From positions 37,453 to 101,452 of the forward strand of contig CAUFRY010000003.1 in NCBI GenBank assembly GCA_959028445.1: DNA of 64,000 nucleotides. The letters run 5' to 3'. A program made the translations under genes and the position numbers. Positions 7,229 through 15,746 of the stretch are shown here, piece after piece. Position 1 is the first letter of the stretch, and each line of letters begins with the position of its first letter. Below the pieces are notes generated by a model, which was not told the DNA's origin, ran no database searches, and saw nothing but the letters and a program-made list of their open reading frames with translations. This stretch comes from an uncultured Collinsella sp. (lineage in GTDB: Bacteria; Actinomycetota; Coriobacteriia; Coriobacteriales; Coriobacteriaceae).

Positions 7229-9589
7229 CTAAGCCAACCCCAGCAATATGCCCGCCGAATGCACGACAAACGCCACGATCCAGGCAACGGCGACCTGAAA
7301 CGCGAATACGGCCACGGCATAGCGCGCGCCCAACTCGCTCTTGACGGCGCCGATTGCCGCCACACAAGGCGGGTACAGCAACGTAAAGACCAAGAACACG
7401 TAGGCGGTAAACGGCGAAAACATGGTCGACAGCGCCGCGGGCGACGTTGCGCCCAAAAGCACCGTGAGCGTCGAGATGACGCTCTCCTTGGCAATGAGCC
7501 CCGTGACGAGCGCCGTCGAGGCGCGCCAGTCGCCAAAACCGAGCGGGGCCAACACCGGCGCGATGATGCTACCCAGACCGGCAAGCAGGCTTTGCGACTG
7601 GTCGGCGACCACATTAAAGCGGATATCGAACGTCTGAAGGAACCAGATGACCACGGTCGCGGCAAAGATAATGGTAAAAGCCTTGGTGATAAAGTCCTTG
7701 GCCTTATCCCACGCTAGCATCACCGTCGTCTTAATACTCGGCAGGCGGTAATTGGGAAGCTCCATGATAAACGGCACCGGGTCGCCCTTAAATGCCGTGC
7801 GGTTGAGCACCAAAGCCGCGATGCAGCCGACCATGATACCGATCAGATAGAGCGAGACCATGGCGGGAACCGTCGCCTGCGGGAAAAACGCCCCGCACAG
7901 CAAGCCGTAAACCGGCAACTTGGCTGAGCAGCTCATAAACGGCGTGAGCATGACCGTCATCTTGCGGTCGTGCTCGGATGGGAGCGTACGGGTCGACATG
8001 ATAGCCGGCACGGTGCAGCCAAAACCGACGAGCATGGGCACAAAGCTGCGGCCCGACAGGCCGAAGCGACGCAGGACTTTGTCCATGACAAAGGCTACGC
8101 GTGCCATGTAGCCGGAGTCTTCCAGAATGGAGAGGAACAAGAAGAGCACGACGATAATCGGCAGAAAGGTCAGCACGCTGCCCACGCCCGTAAGCACGCC
8201 GTCGACAGCCAGCGAGCGCACTACGTCGTTGGTACCGAACGCCTTGAGGCCCGCATCGGCCGAGGCGATGATGGCAGCGATACCGTCCTCCATAAGTCCC
8301 TGCAACGCCGCGCCGATCACGCCAAACGTCAGCCAAAAGACGAGGCCCATAATCACCAGGAACGCCGGAATGGCTGTGTAACGACCTGTCAGGATGCGGT
8401 CAATCTTGACGGAGCGCACGTGCTCGCGGCTCTCGTGCGGCTTGACGACGCAACGCCCACACACGTCGCCGATAAAGCTAAAGCGCATATCGGCCAGCGC
8501 GGACAGGCGGTCGGTGCCAGCCTCGCCCTCCATCTGGGTAATGATGTGCTCGATGGCGTCGAGCTCGTTGCGGTCCAGGTGAAGCGCCTCGGTTACCAGC
8601 TCATCGCCCTCGACCAGCTTGGTCGCCGCAAAACGCACGGGGATGTGCGCCGTCGCGGCATGGTCCTCGATAAGGTTGGCAATGCCGTGGATGCAGCGAT
8701 GCAGCGCACCGCCGTCCGGACCGTCGGGCGCACAAAAGTCCAGGCGACCAGGGCGCTCGCGAAAGCGCGCCACGTGCAGGGCATGATCCACCAGCTCGCC
8801 GATGCCCTCGTTGCGGGCAGCGCTAATGGGGACAACGGGCACGCCCAGCAGGCTCTCGAGCAGGTTGACGTCCACGGCGCCGCCGTTGGCCGTCACCTCA
8901 TCCATCATGTTGAGCGCGATGACCATGGGGCGGTCGAGCTCCATGAGCTGCAGTGTCAGGTACAGGTTGCGCTCGATGTTGGTGGCGTCAATGATGTCGA
9001 TGATGGCGTCCGGGCGCTCGTCAAGGATGAACTGACGGCTCACGACCTCTTCGCCTGTGTACGGCGACAGGGAGTAAATGCCAGGCAGGTCGGTAACGCT
9101 CGCCTCGGGATGGTTACGGATGGTGCCATCTTTGCGGTCGACCGTCACGCCGGGAAAGTTACCGACGTGCTGGTTGGAGCCCGTCAGCTGGTTGAATAAC
9201 GTGGTCTTGCCGCAGTTTTGGTTGCCGGCGAGGGCAAAGTGCAGCGGCGCGCCCTCGGGCACGGCCGTCTTTGCCGCACGGGGCGAATACGTCCCCTCGC
9301 CCAGAGCCGGATGCTCCGTCGTGCCGATTGCGGCGTTAGCGCGCGGACCCGTATCGGTGTCGTGAATACCCACGAGCTCGATGCGAGCGGCATCGTCCTT
9401 GCGCAGCGTCAACTCGTAGCCACGTAGGCGGATCTCGAGCGGGTCACCCATGGGGGCGTACTTCATCATGGTGACTTCGGTGCCCGGCGTTAGACCCATG
9501 TCCAAAATATGCTGTCGGAGTGCCTGATCGTCCGATGCCACCGATGCGACAACGGCGTCCTTTCCAATCTCGAGTGTATCGAGCTTCAC
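7229..9589 (-). CDS. feoB: Ferrous iron transporter, FeoA-FeoB fusion
   Basis: From a GTG start at 9589 the protein has 786 residues. Residues 1-75 form a FeoA-type SH3-like domain. A linker leads to the FeoB G domain with P-loop GNQNCGKTT (122-130), the NFPGVTV switch and DLPGIYSL. The C-terminal half has the Gate and core membrane segments typical of FeoB (ILEDSGYMAR; GFGCTVPAI; LTPFMSCSAKLPVY). The protein imports Fe2+ with GTP hydrolysis. The GTG start is preferred because GGGGGAGG lies 9 nt upstream and FeoA homology begins there. An upstream in-frame ATG (9640) would fall inside the palindromic operator. Confidence 0.93.
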   Translation of the reverse strand: MKLDTLEIGKDAVVASVASDDQALRQHILDMGLTPGTEVTMMKYAPMGDPLEIRLRGYELTLRKDDAARIELVGIHDTDTGPRANAAIGTTEHPALGEGTYSPRAAKTAVPEGAPLHFALAGNQNCGKTTLFNQLTGSNQHVGNFPGVTVDRKDGTIRNHPEASVTDLPGIYSLSPYTGEEVVSRQFILDERPDAIIDIIDATNIERNLYLTLQLMELDRPMVIALNMMDEVTANGGAVDVNLLESLLGVPVVPISAARNEGIGELVDHALHVARFRERPGRLDFCAPDGPDGGALHRCIHGIANLIEDHAATAHIPVRFAATKLVEGDELVTEALHLDRNELDAIEHIITQMEGEAGTDRLSALADMRFSFIGDVCGRCVVKPHESREHVRSVKIDRILTGRYTAIPAFLVIMGLVFWLTFGVIGAALQGLMEDGIAAIIASADAGLKAFGTNDVVRSLAVDGVLTGVGSVLTFLPIIVVLFLFLSILEDSGYMARVAFVMDKVLRRFGLSGRSFVPMLVGFGCTVPAIMSTRTLPSEHDRKMTVMLTPFMSCSAKLPVYGLLCGAFFPQATVPAMVSLYLIGIMVGCIAALVLNRTAFKGDPVPFIMELPNYRLPSIKTTVMLAWDKAKDFITKAFTIIFAATVVIWFLQTFDIRFNVVADQSQSLLAGLGSIIAPVLAPLGFGDWRASTALVTGLIAKESVISTLTVLLGATSPAALSTMFSPFTAYVFLVFTLLYPPCVAAIGAVKSELGARYAVAVFAFQVAVAWIVAFVVHSAGILLGLA

Positions 9590-9631
9590 GTCCGTGTTCC
9601 TCCCCCGGCGCCCACAGGGCGTTGTATTTAT

Positions 9632-9664
9632 GTTCACCATGGCTAACCGTTTGCCATGGCTAAC
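9632..9664. promoter_or_regulatory. Tandem palindromic operator upstream of feoAB
   Basis: Two 16-bp copies, 9632-9647 and 9649-9664, share the form GTTNNCCATGGCTAAC and lie 17 bp apart centre to centre. The second is a near-perfect palindrome around CCATGG (GTTTGCCATGGCTAAC). They lie between the candidate promoter and the GTG start. By position they are probably bound by an iron-responsive repressor of the DtxR/Fur kind. This is inference, since no regulator gene is adjacent. Confidence 0.65.
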
Positions 9665-9679
9665 CAATTGTAACCATGC

Positions 9680-9709
9680 ATGATAGCGTGAACACACAAC
9701 GACGTTCAA
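9680..9709 (-). promoter_or_regulatory. Candidate feoAB promoter
   Basis: TTGAAC (9704-9709) and TATCAT (9680-9685) on the minus strand are spaced 18 bp apart. They are upstream of the paired CCATGG palindromes, so a bound repressor would sit just downstream of the start point. Confidence 0.5.
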
Positions 9710-9748
9710 TCAGCAGATTGGCGCAATGGGGACAGGCAGGAGAGTTCA

Positions 9749-9953
9749 GGGCCATAGTTTCCCGATGAGGCCTCTCGGGGAAACTACATCCCAGAATTCT
9801 GGCTCGAAACGGGATATGGTTTCCCAAACAGGCCTCTTACGGAAAATGCATCCCGGAATCCCCACTCGAAACGGGACGCACTTTCCCAGTCGAGGCCCTA
9901 TGGGAAACTGCGTCCCACCTTGAAAGGCAAAACTGGGACGCAGTTTCCGGGCG
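9749..9953. repeat. Tandem array of about 3.3 hairpin units, 62-bp period
   Basis: Units at 9749-9792, 9811-9854 and 9873-9915 each have a 5' GGG(N)nTTTCCC arm, a GAGGCC-like centre and a GGAAAN(N)nTCCC arm. A partial fourth begins at 9934. Units one to three are separated by CTCGAAAC-ending spacers. Arm bases differ between units while pairing is largely kept, for example GGGACGCACTTTCCCA with TGGGAAACTGCGTCCC in the third. The array fills most of the gap between the feoAB promoter and the esterase. The 353-bp gap holds no credible gene. Confidence 0.85.
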
Positions 9954-9968
9954 GGGCATCAAAAACGA

Positions 9969-10035
9969 AGTTGCGGTGGAATAGTTCCTGGATGGACTGG
10001 TTGATGCCCCAGATAGGAACTATTTCACCGCAAGT
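9969..10035. repeat. Dispersed hairpin repeat, AGTTGCGGTG family, copy 2
   Basis: A 21-bp inverted repeat (9969-9989 with 10015-10035, two mismatches) shares its first 21 bases with copy 1 at 5830. It lies 28 bp after the esterase stop codon, on the downstream side of that minus-strand gene. Confidence 0.85.
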
Positions 10036-10062
10036 TATTGAAGGGCTGGGATGCCGAGACTC

Positions 10063-10962
10063 TTACAGATGGCGCTCCAGGAAGCGGAAGGCTAGGCGAA
10101 TCCAAGGGCGGACCGCCACCTGTTTGTCCTCGTTGTCGACCGCGGTGTTGGCGTTGCCGAGTGAAAGGCCGTGACCTCCCTGGTCAAAGACGTGCATCTC
10201 GCAAGCGACGCCCTCCTCCGCCATGCGTTGGGCAAACGGGTAGACCTGCGCAATCGGCGCCGTCTTGTCGTCGGACACGCCCCACACAAAGGTCGGTGGC
10301 ATCTGACGCGAAACATGCGTGGTGGGGCAGATGTCGGCCAGATGCTCGTCAGTTGCCTCGCCGCCCGTCACCATCGACAGGTAGTCGTTGAGCAAATCGC
10401 GCCCCGTCTTGCCGCCCGTCTTTGGCACACGCAAGTCAATGCGCGGATCGCGCGTCTGTATGTCGCGCACATAGGCAAAGTCGAGCAATGGATAGCCCAG
10501 CACCACGGCATCGGGACGAATGTCGTCCGGACGCGCCCCGGCAAGTGCCGCAAAGGGGCCGGTCTTCCACTGTGTTGCCAGCGAGGCGCAAATCATGCCG
10601 CCAGCAGAAAAGCCCACGACGCACACGCGCTTAGGATCGACATGCCACTCGTCGGCGTTGGCGCGCACCGTGGCGACCATCTTGGCAAGATCTGCCTGGG
10701 GGTGCGGAAAGCTCACGTCACCCGTAGAACTCGTGACATAGTTGAGCACAAAGGCCTGGTAGCCGCGGTCCAAAAATGCAAACGCCACCGGGTCCTGCTC
10801 GTGCGGAGCGATATGCGTGAACCCGCCTCCGCCGCAGATGATCACCGCGGGGCGGCGGCCATTGGGCTTGTCGGGCAGCGGCTCGGCACCCAGATACGTA
10901 AAGGTCGCCGGATAATCCTCGGTCGGCTCCTCGCCCCACAGCGCATGGTTCTCGACAATCAT
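10063..10962 (-). CDS. Alpha/beta-hydrolase, acetylesterase (BD-FAE/Aes-like)
   Basis: The 299-residue protein has the esterase layout. An oxyanion segment VIICGGGGFTHIAPHE resembles HGGG enzymes. The nucleophile elbow is GFSAGG, the acid Asp lies near VWGVSDDKTAP and the His in DQGGHGLS. No signal peptide is present. Such enzymes deacetylate oligosaccharides or short-chain esters. The start MIVENHALWG is chosen for its AAGGGAG site. The longer reading frame upstream covers the divergent promoter of the PTS gene and has no resemblance to the family. It is probably monocistronic. Confidence 0.87.
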   Translation of the reverse strand: MIVENHALWGEEPTEDYPATFTYLGAEPLPDKPNGRRPAVIICGGGGFTHIAPHEQDPVAFAFLDRGYQAFVLNYVTSSTGDVSFPHPQADLAKMVATVRANADEWHVDPKRVCVVGFSAGGMICASLATQWKTGPFAALAGARPDDIRPDAVVLGYPLLDFAYVRDIQTRDPRIDLRVPKTGGKTGRDLLNDYLSMVTGGEATDEHLADICPTTHVSRQMPPTFVWGVSDDKTAPIAQVYPFAQRMAEEGVACEMHVFDQGGHGLSLGNANTAVDNEDKQVAVRPWIRLAFRFLERHL

Positions 10963-11088
10963 ATGTGCTCCCTTCGCGCAAATTAAGCGCCCTTGTTTTT
11001 CGCCTTCAAGCGTACCCCACTTGAACCCGTGGCGCAGAAACTCTCCGGCAATAAGTTTCCCTTCAACTGATATATCACATAATCCCAG

Positions 11089-11117
11089 TTCAGAGGTATC
11101 GTTGAGCAGCGTAGAAT
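11089..11117 (+). promoter_or_regulatory. Candidate promoter of the PTS IIA gene
   Basis: TTCAGA (11089-11094) and TAGAAT (11112-11117) are spaced 17 bp apart, 89 bp upstream of the IIA start. They lie in the 243-bp region divergent to the esterase gene, in which I see no other feature. Confidence 0.45.
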
Positions 11118-11205
11118 AGGGGCGTTGACCAAGCCGCGAAACACATGTGAAACGTTTCCGGCAAACCAAACGCGCGATATGCGCCTATTTAAGTTGGAGG
11201 CAACT

Positions 11206-11769
11206 ATGGGTCTGCTCGATTCGCTTAAGTCCACCTTCACCTCGACCGGCGAGGCGTCCGTTCCGCCCGCAGCAAGCTTCGCTACCCGCGAAGGCGTCAT
11301 CTATGCCCCCGTCAACGGCGTGCTCGTCAACCTGGACGAGGTTCCCGACGAGACGATCGCCTCGGGCATGCTTGGCCAGGGCTATGGCATCGAGCCCATT
11401 ACCGGCACCATCTATGCGCCCGCCAACGGCCGCATCGGTGCCACCACTGTCACCAACCACTCCATCGGCATGATTACCGAGGACGGCCTGCGCGTGTTCA
11501 TCCATGTCGGCCTGGGCACCGTGGAAATGAACGGCAAGGGTTTTGCCCGCTTTGTCGAGATGGGCGATGTGGTCAAGGCAGGCCAGCCGCTCATCAGCTT
11601 CGACCGCGAGGCCATTAAGGCCGCTGGTCACGAGGACATCGTGACCGTCATCGTCTCCGAGCTCGATCGTCTTAAGAGCATCGACCATGTCGGCGAGTCT
11701 GGAACGCTTATCGGCGGCAACCCGCTCGTCAAGCTTGGCGACCCGCTGCTGGTAGCCAAGACCAAGTAG
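11206..11769 (+). CDS. PTS glucose-type EIIA component
   Basis: The 187-residue protein is a free-standing EIIA of the glucose family. It has the [15 protein letters not shown] start and the [20 protein letters not shown] strand with the first conserved His (TNH). The phosphorylated His follows in [20 protein letters not shown]. It takes phosphate from HPr and passes it to a sugar-specific EIIB, and may also regulate other uptake systems. TTGGAGG sits 8 nt before the start. No PTS permease is adjacent, so it may serve permeases lacking their own IIA. A terminator follows directly. Confidence 0.92.
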   Translation: MGLLDSLKSTFTSTGEASVPPAASFATREGVIYAPVNGVLVNLDEVPDETIASGMLGQGYGIEPITGTIYAPANGRIGATTVTNHSIGMITEDGLRVFIHVGLGTVEMNGKGFARFVEMGDVVKAGQPLISFDREAIKAAGHEDIVTVIVSELDRLKSIDHVGESGTLIGGNPLVKLGDPLLVAKTK

Positions 11770-11806
11770 CCAGGCCCCGCGCCACACAGCCAAAAGGCAC
11801 CTCGTC

Positions 11807-11842
11807 AAGCGCCCGCGACCATTTGGCCGCGGGCGCTTTTCG
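11807..11842 (+). terminator. Terminator of the PTS IIA gene
   Basis: AAGCGCCCGCG pairs with CGCGGGCGCTT over a 10-nt loop and is followed by TTCGTTTG. It lies 38 bp after the IIA stop. Confidence 0.88.
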
Positions 11843-11950
11843 TTTGAAAAACCATCCCGCCAATGCCTTATCTGTATAGCCCAAATGAGACGAGCTGCTA
11901 GAATAACGAACTGTATGGATAACTATCATTCAACCGTTATGGGAGGATAC

Positions 11951-13354
11951 GTGAACCGCACCAAAATCGCGCAGCTCTATGCCGATGCCGAGTCGCTCGG
12001 CGGCCAAACCGTCACCGTCGCCGGCTGGGTCAAGTCCGTCCGCGACATGAAGAACTTTGGCTTTGTTACGCTCAACGACGGCAGCTGCTTCCGCGACCTG
12101 CAGGTCGTCATGAACCGCGAGGCACTCGACAACTACGACGAGATCGCCCATCAAAACGTCTCGGCCGCACTCATTTGCACCGGCACCGTCAAGCTGACCC
12201 CCGATGCGCCCCAGCCTTTCGAGCTTTCTGCCACCTCCATCGAGGTCGAGGGCACGAGCGCCCCGGATTACCCGCTGCAGAAGAAGCGCGCAACCGTCGA
12301 GTTCCTGCGCACCCAGCAGCACCTGCGCCCGCGCACCAACCTGTTCCGCGCCGTGTTCCGCATCCGCTCTGTCGCGGCTGCCGCCATCCACCGCTTCTTC
12401 CAGGAGCAGGGCTTTGTCTACGTCAACACCCCCATCATCACCACGAGTGACTGCGAGGGCGCCGGCGAGATGTTCCGCGTGACCACGCTCGACCCCAAAA
12501 ATCCGCCCCTCACCGAGTCCGGCGAGGTCGACTGGAGCCAGGACTTCTTTGGCAAGCATGCAAGCCTCACCGTGTCCGGCCAGCTCAATGCCGAGAACTT
12601 TGCCATGGCCTTTGGCGACGTGTACACCTTTGGCCCCACCTTCCGCGCCGAAAACTCCAACACCACGCGCCACGCCGCCGAGTTTTGGATGATCGAGCCC
12701 GAGATGGCCTTTGCCGACCTTAACGACTACATGGATAACGCTGAGGCCATGCTCAAGTATGTCCTCAAGGACGTCATGGCCACCTGCCCCGACGAGCTCA
12801 ATATGCTCAACAAGTTTGTGGACAAGGGTCTGCTCGAACGCCTAGACCATGTCGCCAACTCCGACTTCGCCCGCGTTACCTACACCGAGGCCGTCGAGAT
12901 CCTGGAGCAGGCCGTCGCCGCCGGTCACAAGTTTGACTACCCCGTGAGCTGGGGCATCGACCTGCAGACCGAGCACGAGCGCTTCCTGACCGAGGAGCAC
13001 TTTAAGCGCCCGACCTTCGTAACCGACTACCCGGCCGAGATCAAGGCCTTCTACATGCGCATGAACGAGGACGGCAAGACCGTCGCCGCCGCCGACTGCC
13101 TGGTTCCCGGTATCGGCGAGATCATCGGTGGCTCCCAGCGCGAGGAGCGCCTGGATCTGCTCGAGGCCCGCATCAAGGACCTGGGCATGAATCCCGAGCA
13201 GTACAAGTACTACCTTGACCTGCGCCGCTACGGTTCCTGCAAGCACGCCGGCTACGGTCTGGGCTTCGAGCGCTTGGTCATGTATCTGACCGGCGTGGGC
13301 AACATCCGCGACGTCCTGCCGCACCCGCGCACCGTGGGCAACGCCGACTTCTAA
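11951..13354 (+). CDS. asnS: Asparagine-tRNA ligase
   Basis: The 467-residue class II synthetase has an N-terminal OB-fold anticodon-binding domain ([25 protein letters not shown]). The catalytic core includes motif 2 ([28 protein letters not shown]) and motif 3 ([27 protein letters not shown]). The GAEMF-like [10 protein letters not shown] loop and the [13 protein letters not shown] segment fit AsnRS rather than AspRS. The GTG start at 11951 follows GGGAGGATAC. Upstream in-frame ATGs overlap this site and lack family similarity. A separate asparagine synthetase (61.6 kb) indicates both Asn synthesis and direct charging. Confidence 0.96.
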   Translation: MNRTKIAQLYADAESLGGQTVTVAGWVKSVRDMKNFGFVTLNDGSCFRDLQVVMNREALDNYDEIAHQNVSAALICTGTVKLTPDAPQPFELSATSIEVEGTSAPDYPLQKKRATVEFLRTQQHLRPRTNLFRAVFRIRSVAAAAIHRFFQEQGFVYVNTPIITTSDCEGAGEMFRVTTLDPKNPPLTESGEVDWSQDFFGKHASLTVSGQLNAENFAMAFGDVYTFGPTFRAENSNTTRHAAEFWMIEPEMAFADLNDYMDNAEAMLKYVLKDVMATCPDELNMLNKFVDKGLLERLDHVANSDFARVTYTEAVEILEQAVAAGHKFDYPVSWGIDLQTEHERFLTEEHFKRPTFVTDYPAEIKAFYMRMNEDGKTVAAADCLVPGIGEIIGGSQREERLDLLEARIKDLGMNPEQYKYYLDLRRYGSCKHAGYGLGFERLVMYLTGVGNIRDVLPHPRTVGNADF

Positions 13355-13400
13355 TCGTCGGACGCTAGCCCGCGTCGCCACACGCCAACGCTCATCGCAC

Positions 13401-13438
13401 AAGCGCCTCTCGACATCGGTCGAGAGGCGCTTTTTTTC
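13401..13438 (+). terminator. Terminator of asnS
   Basis: AAGCGCCTCTCG pairs with CGAGAGGCGCTT around an 8-nt loop and is followed by TTTTTTT, 47 bp after the stop. Confidence 0.93.
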
Positions 13439-13555
13439 AACAGCATCCGTCAAGCTTTTGGCAAGTTTTTGGTCAGTTGAGCAGGGCTGTTGAAAACTCG
13501 ACCCGCCGTTTGCCGACGACTACCGACCGCCCAGAGCGCCCTGCGCCCCTGGGAA

Positions 13556-13610
13556 AGCCCCACGTCCTAGGCTCCATACCGTCGTCACCCAAAACGGAAA
13601 GGACGTGGGC
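13556..13610 (+). promoter_or_regulatory. Inverted repeat overlapping the ribosome binding site of the WYL regulator
   Basis: GCC(C)CACGTCCT near 13556-13567 is complementary to AGGACGTGGGC at 13600-13610, which includes the GGA of the Shine-Dalgarno region just before the ATG at 13614. The stem could hide the ribosome binding site in the RNA or act as a DNA operator. Either use is inferred from the pairing alone. Confidence 0.5.
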
Positions 13611-13613
13611 ACC

Positions 13614-14402
13614 ATGACCGAAGCCGCTGTTGAAACCTACGACACCACGACTAGAGGCGCCGCCTCGATGGCAGCCTATCGCGCCGTTCGCATCCTGCAA
13701 CTATTAAGCGAAAACACCGGCGAGGACAAGGCCATGCTTTCCGATGAGTTGATCCGGCGCCTCTCCCATCCCGACGACCCCGCCCGCATGCCCATCTCGG
13801 CGGCGCGGCGCAGCATCTACACCGCCATCTCCGCGCTTCGCCATGCCGGATACGAAATTGAGTACAAACGCGGCGTGGGCTACAAACTTCTTACCCGCCC
13901 GCTCACCGATGAAGAGATCATCCGGCTCCACGGTATGGTCATGCGCAACCGCTCCACGCCTATCGCTATCCGCAAGAGCATGGCGCAGCACTTAGTTGCC
14001 ATGGCGAGTGCCGACGTTCGCGGCTACCTCGATACACCCGAACCCGTTCCGAGCGCAGGCAGCAAGGCTACCAAGGCAACACGCACGCCCATCAAGCGCA
14101 TCGACACGTGCGAGCTCGTCGAGCAGGCCATCGACCATGGAACCACGGTGAGTTTTGATATTTCGAGCGTCACGGCACGTGGCGAAACCGAAGTAGCACG
14201 GATGACACTCCGCCCCTTTGCCATCAGGCAGCGCGATGGCATCTCGTATTTGCTGGGAACGGTCTATGACGCCCGAGGTGCCGATGACACGCTGCGCACC
14301 GTAGAGATTGGCCGCATGAGAAACGTCACCACACGTCTCCTCGACGGCAAGAAGCTCTTCGCCGCCCTCGACGAGGAGGACGACGCCTCCTCCGCCGCAT
14401 AA
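13614..14402 (+). CDS. WYL-domain transcriptional regulator
   Basis: The 262-residue protein has an N-terminal winged-helix region (AAYRAVRILQLLSENTGEDK; SIYTAISALRHAGYEIEYKRGVGYKL). A C-terminal ligand-sensing segment of WYL type follows (MTLRPFAIRQRDGISYLLGTVYDARGADDTLRTVEIGRM). Such proteins sense small ligands or nucleic-acid signals and control nearby or distant genes. The start at 13614 is chosen over a GTG at 13605 because AAAGGA is too close to the GTG. It is flanked by the asnS terminator and a promoter-bearing gap before the ABC transporter, so no target is obvious. Confidence 0.8.
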   Translation: MTEAAVETYDTTTRGAASMAAYRAVRILQLLSENTGEDKAMLSDELIRRLSHPDDPARMPISAARRSIYTAISALRHAGYEIEYKRGVGYKLLTRPLTDEEIIRLHGMVMRNRSTPIAIRKSMAQHLVAMASADVRGYLDTPEPVPSAGSKATKATRTPIKRIDTCELVEQAIDHGTTVSFDISSVTARGETEVARMTLRPFAIRQRDGISYLLGTVYDARGADDTLRTVEIGRMRNVTTRLLDGKKLFAALDEEDDASSAA

Positions 14403-14471
14403 GACCCTCCGCCGCCCATTCGACTACCCGTACCGCCCATCCGATTCTGTATTAAAAAACCCGCCAGGCTG

Positions 14472-14499
14472 TTGTAAAAATGGACATCAGCGCTACTAT
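14472..14499 (+). promoter_or_regulatory. Candidate promoter of the TrpX-type ABC transporter
   Basis: TTGTAA (14472-14477) and TACTAT (14494-14499) are spaced 16 bp apart, 64 bp before the lipoprotein start. Inverted TAAAAATGG and CCATTTTTA segments flank the transcript start region. Confidence 0.5.
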
Positions 14500-14562
14500 A
14501 GTTCCACTTGCACTTTGTCCCAGTGCAGTGTTTCCAGCCATTTTTATACTGGGGGTAATGAT

Positions 14563-15543
14563 ATGAAGGACATCACCATCAGTCGCAGGAGCCTTCTGGT
14601 CTCCGCCGGCCTGCTCGCGCTCGCCCCGCTCGCCGGATGCGGCGGCAACTCTGGTTCCGGCTCTGCTGCCGCCGGTTCCGACTACACCATCGGCGTTCTG
14701 CAACTCACCGAGCATTCCGCACTCGATGCCGCCAACGACGGCTTTGTCAAGGCCATCAAGGAGAGCGGCCTTAAGGTCAAGATCGACCAGAAGAACGCCC
14801 AGAACGACCAGTCCACGTGTAAGTCCATTGCCGACAAGTTTGTGGGCGACAACGTCAACCTGATTTATGCCATCGCCACGCCCGCCGCGCAGGCTGCCGC
14901 CGGCGCCACGGCCGATATCCCCATCGTGGGCTGCGCCATCACCGACTACGCCGCCTCCGGCCTGGTCCAGGACAACGACAAGCCCGGCACCAACGTCACG
15001 GGCGCTTCCGACCTCACCCCGGTCGCCGAGCAGCTCGAGATGATGCAGAAGGTCCTGCCCGACGTTAAAAAGGTCGGCCTGCTCTACTGCACCGCCGAGT
15101 CCAACTCCGACGTCCAGATCAAGGCCGCCAAGAAGGAACTCGACAAGCTGGGCCTCGAGTACACTGACTTCACCGTCTCGAGCTCCAACGAGATTCAGTC
15201 CGTCGTCGAATCTGCCGTGGGCAAGGTCGACGCGCTGTACTCCCCCACCGACAACACCATCGCCGCGGGTGCCTCGCAGGTCGGCCAGATCTGCAAGGAG
15301 AACAAGCTCCCCTTCGTGACTGGCGAGGAGGGTATGTGCATGGCCGGCGGCCTGTTCACCCTCTCCATCAATTACGAGGATCTGGGCTACGCCGCGGGCG
15401 AGATGGCCGTCAAGATTCTGAAGGGCGAGGCCAAGCCCGAAGACATGCCTATCAAGCACCTCTCGAGCAAGGACCTGGTCGTCGTCAAGAACGACGAAAT
15501 GGCCGAGGCCCTGGGCATCGACCTTTCCGCTCTGGACGCGTAA
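14563..15543 (+). CDS. ABC transporter substrate-binding lipoprotein, TrpX-like
   Basis: The 326-residue protein belongs to the TrpX/ABC_sub_bind family (periplasmic-binding type I fold). The signal region ISRRSLLVSAGLLALAPLAGC ends in a lipobox (LAGC) and contains a twin-arginine motif (SRRSLL). It may therefore be exported folded by Tat and then lipidated. The mature protein shows DYTIGVLQLTEHSALD, NLIYAIATPAAQAA, VGLLYCTAESNSDVQ and VDALYSPTDNTIAAG. It is followed by its permease and ATPase genes. Related systems are predicted tryptophan/tyrosine importers, so substrate assignment is by family only. Confidence 0.88.
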   Translation: MKDITISRRSLLVSAGLLALAPLAGCGGNSGSGSAAAGSDYTIGVLQLTEHSALDAANDGFVKAIKESGLKVKIDQKNAQNDQSTCKSIADKFVGDNVNLIYAIATPAAQAAAGATADIPIVGCAITDYAASGLVQDNDKPGTNVTGASDLTPVAEQLEMMQKVLPDVKKVGLLYCTAESNSDVQIKAAKKELDKLGLEYTDFTVSSSNEIQSVVESAVGKVDALYSPTDNTIAAGASQVGQICKENKLPFVTGEEGMCMAGGLFTLSINYEDLGYAAGEMAVKILKGEAKPEDMPIKHLSSKDLVVVKNDEMAEALGIDLSALDA

Positions 15544-15610
15544 TGCTATACGCGGCATGCGTCTAGAGCCCGTGCTCGCGCTTTAGCTGCGTTATTCAAT
15601 ATCTGAGCCA

Positions 15611-15650
15611 CAGGGGCGGGCGCTGTAGACCGGCGTCCGCCCTGCTTGTT
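15611..15650 (+). terminator. Imperfect hairpin between substrate-binding protein and permease genes
   Basis: CAGGGGCGGGCGC pairs imperfectly with GGCGTCCGCCCTG and is followed by CTTGTTTC. In the 203-bp gap after the abundant binding-protein gene it could reduce readthrough to the permease, a common arrangement for ABC importers. Confidence 0.5.
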
Positions 15651-15746
15651 TCAGGTAAAACAAAACGTCTGTCCGCAGCTCTTCTATGCATTGTTACCGC
15701 TATTATGGTGAATCACGTGTCCACCCTATCCTAGGAGGTATGAAGC

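Noticed and set aside
9749..9953. CRISPR array
   Set aside because: Units are palindromic over nearly their full length, only three to four in number, with related rather than unique spacers and no cas genes.
14403..14562. T-box or tryptophan leader before the TrpX-type operon
   Set aside because: No T-box sequence, specifier loop, Trp-rich leader peptide or terminator/antiterminator pair could be identified; only a simple promoter is visible.
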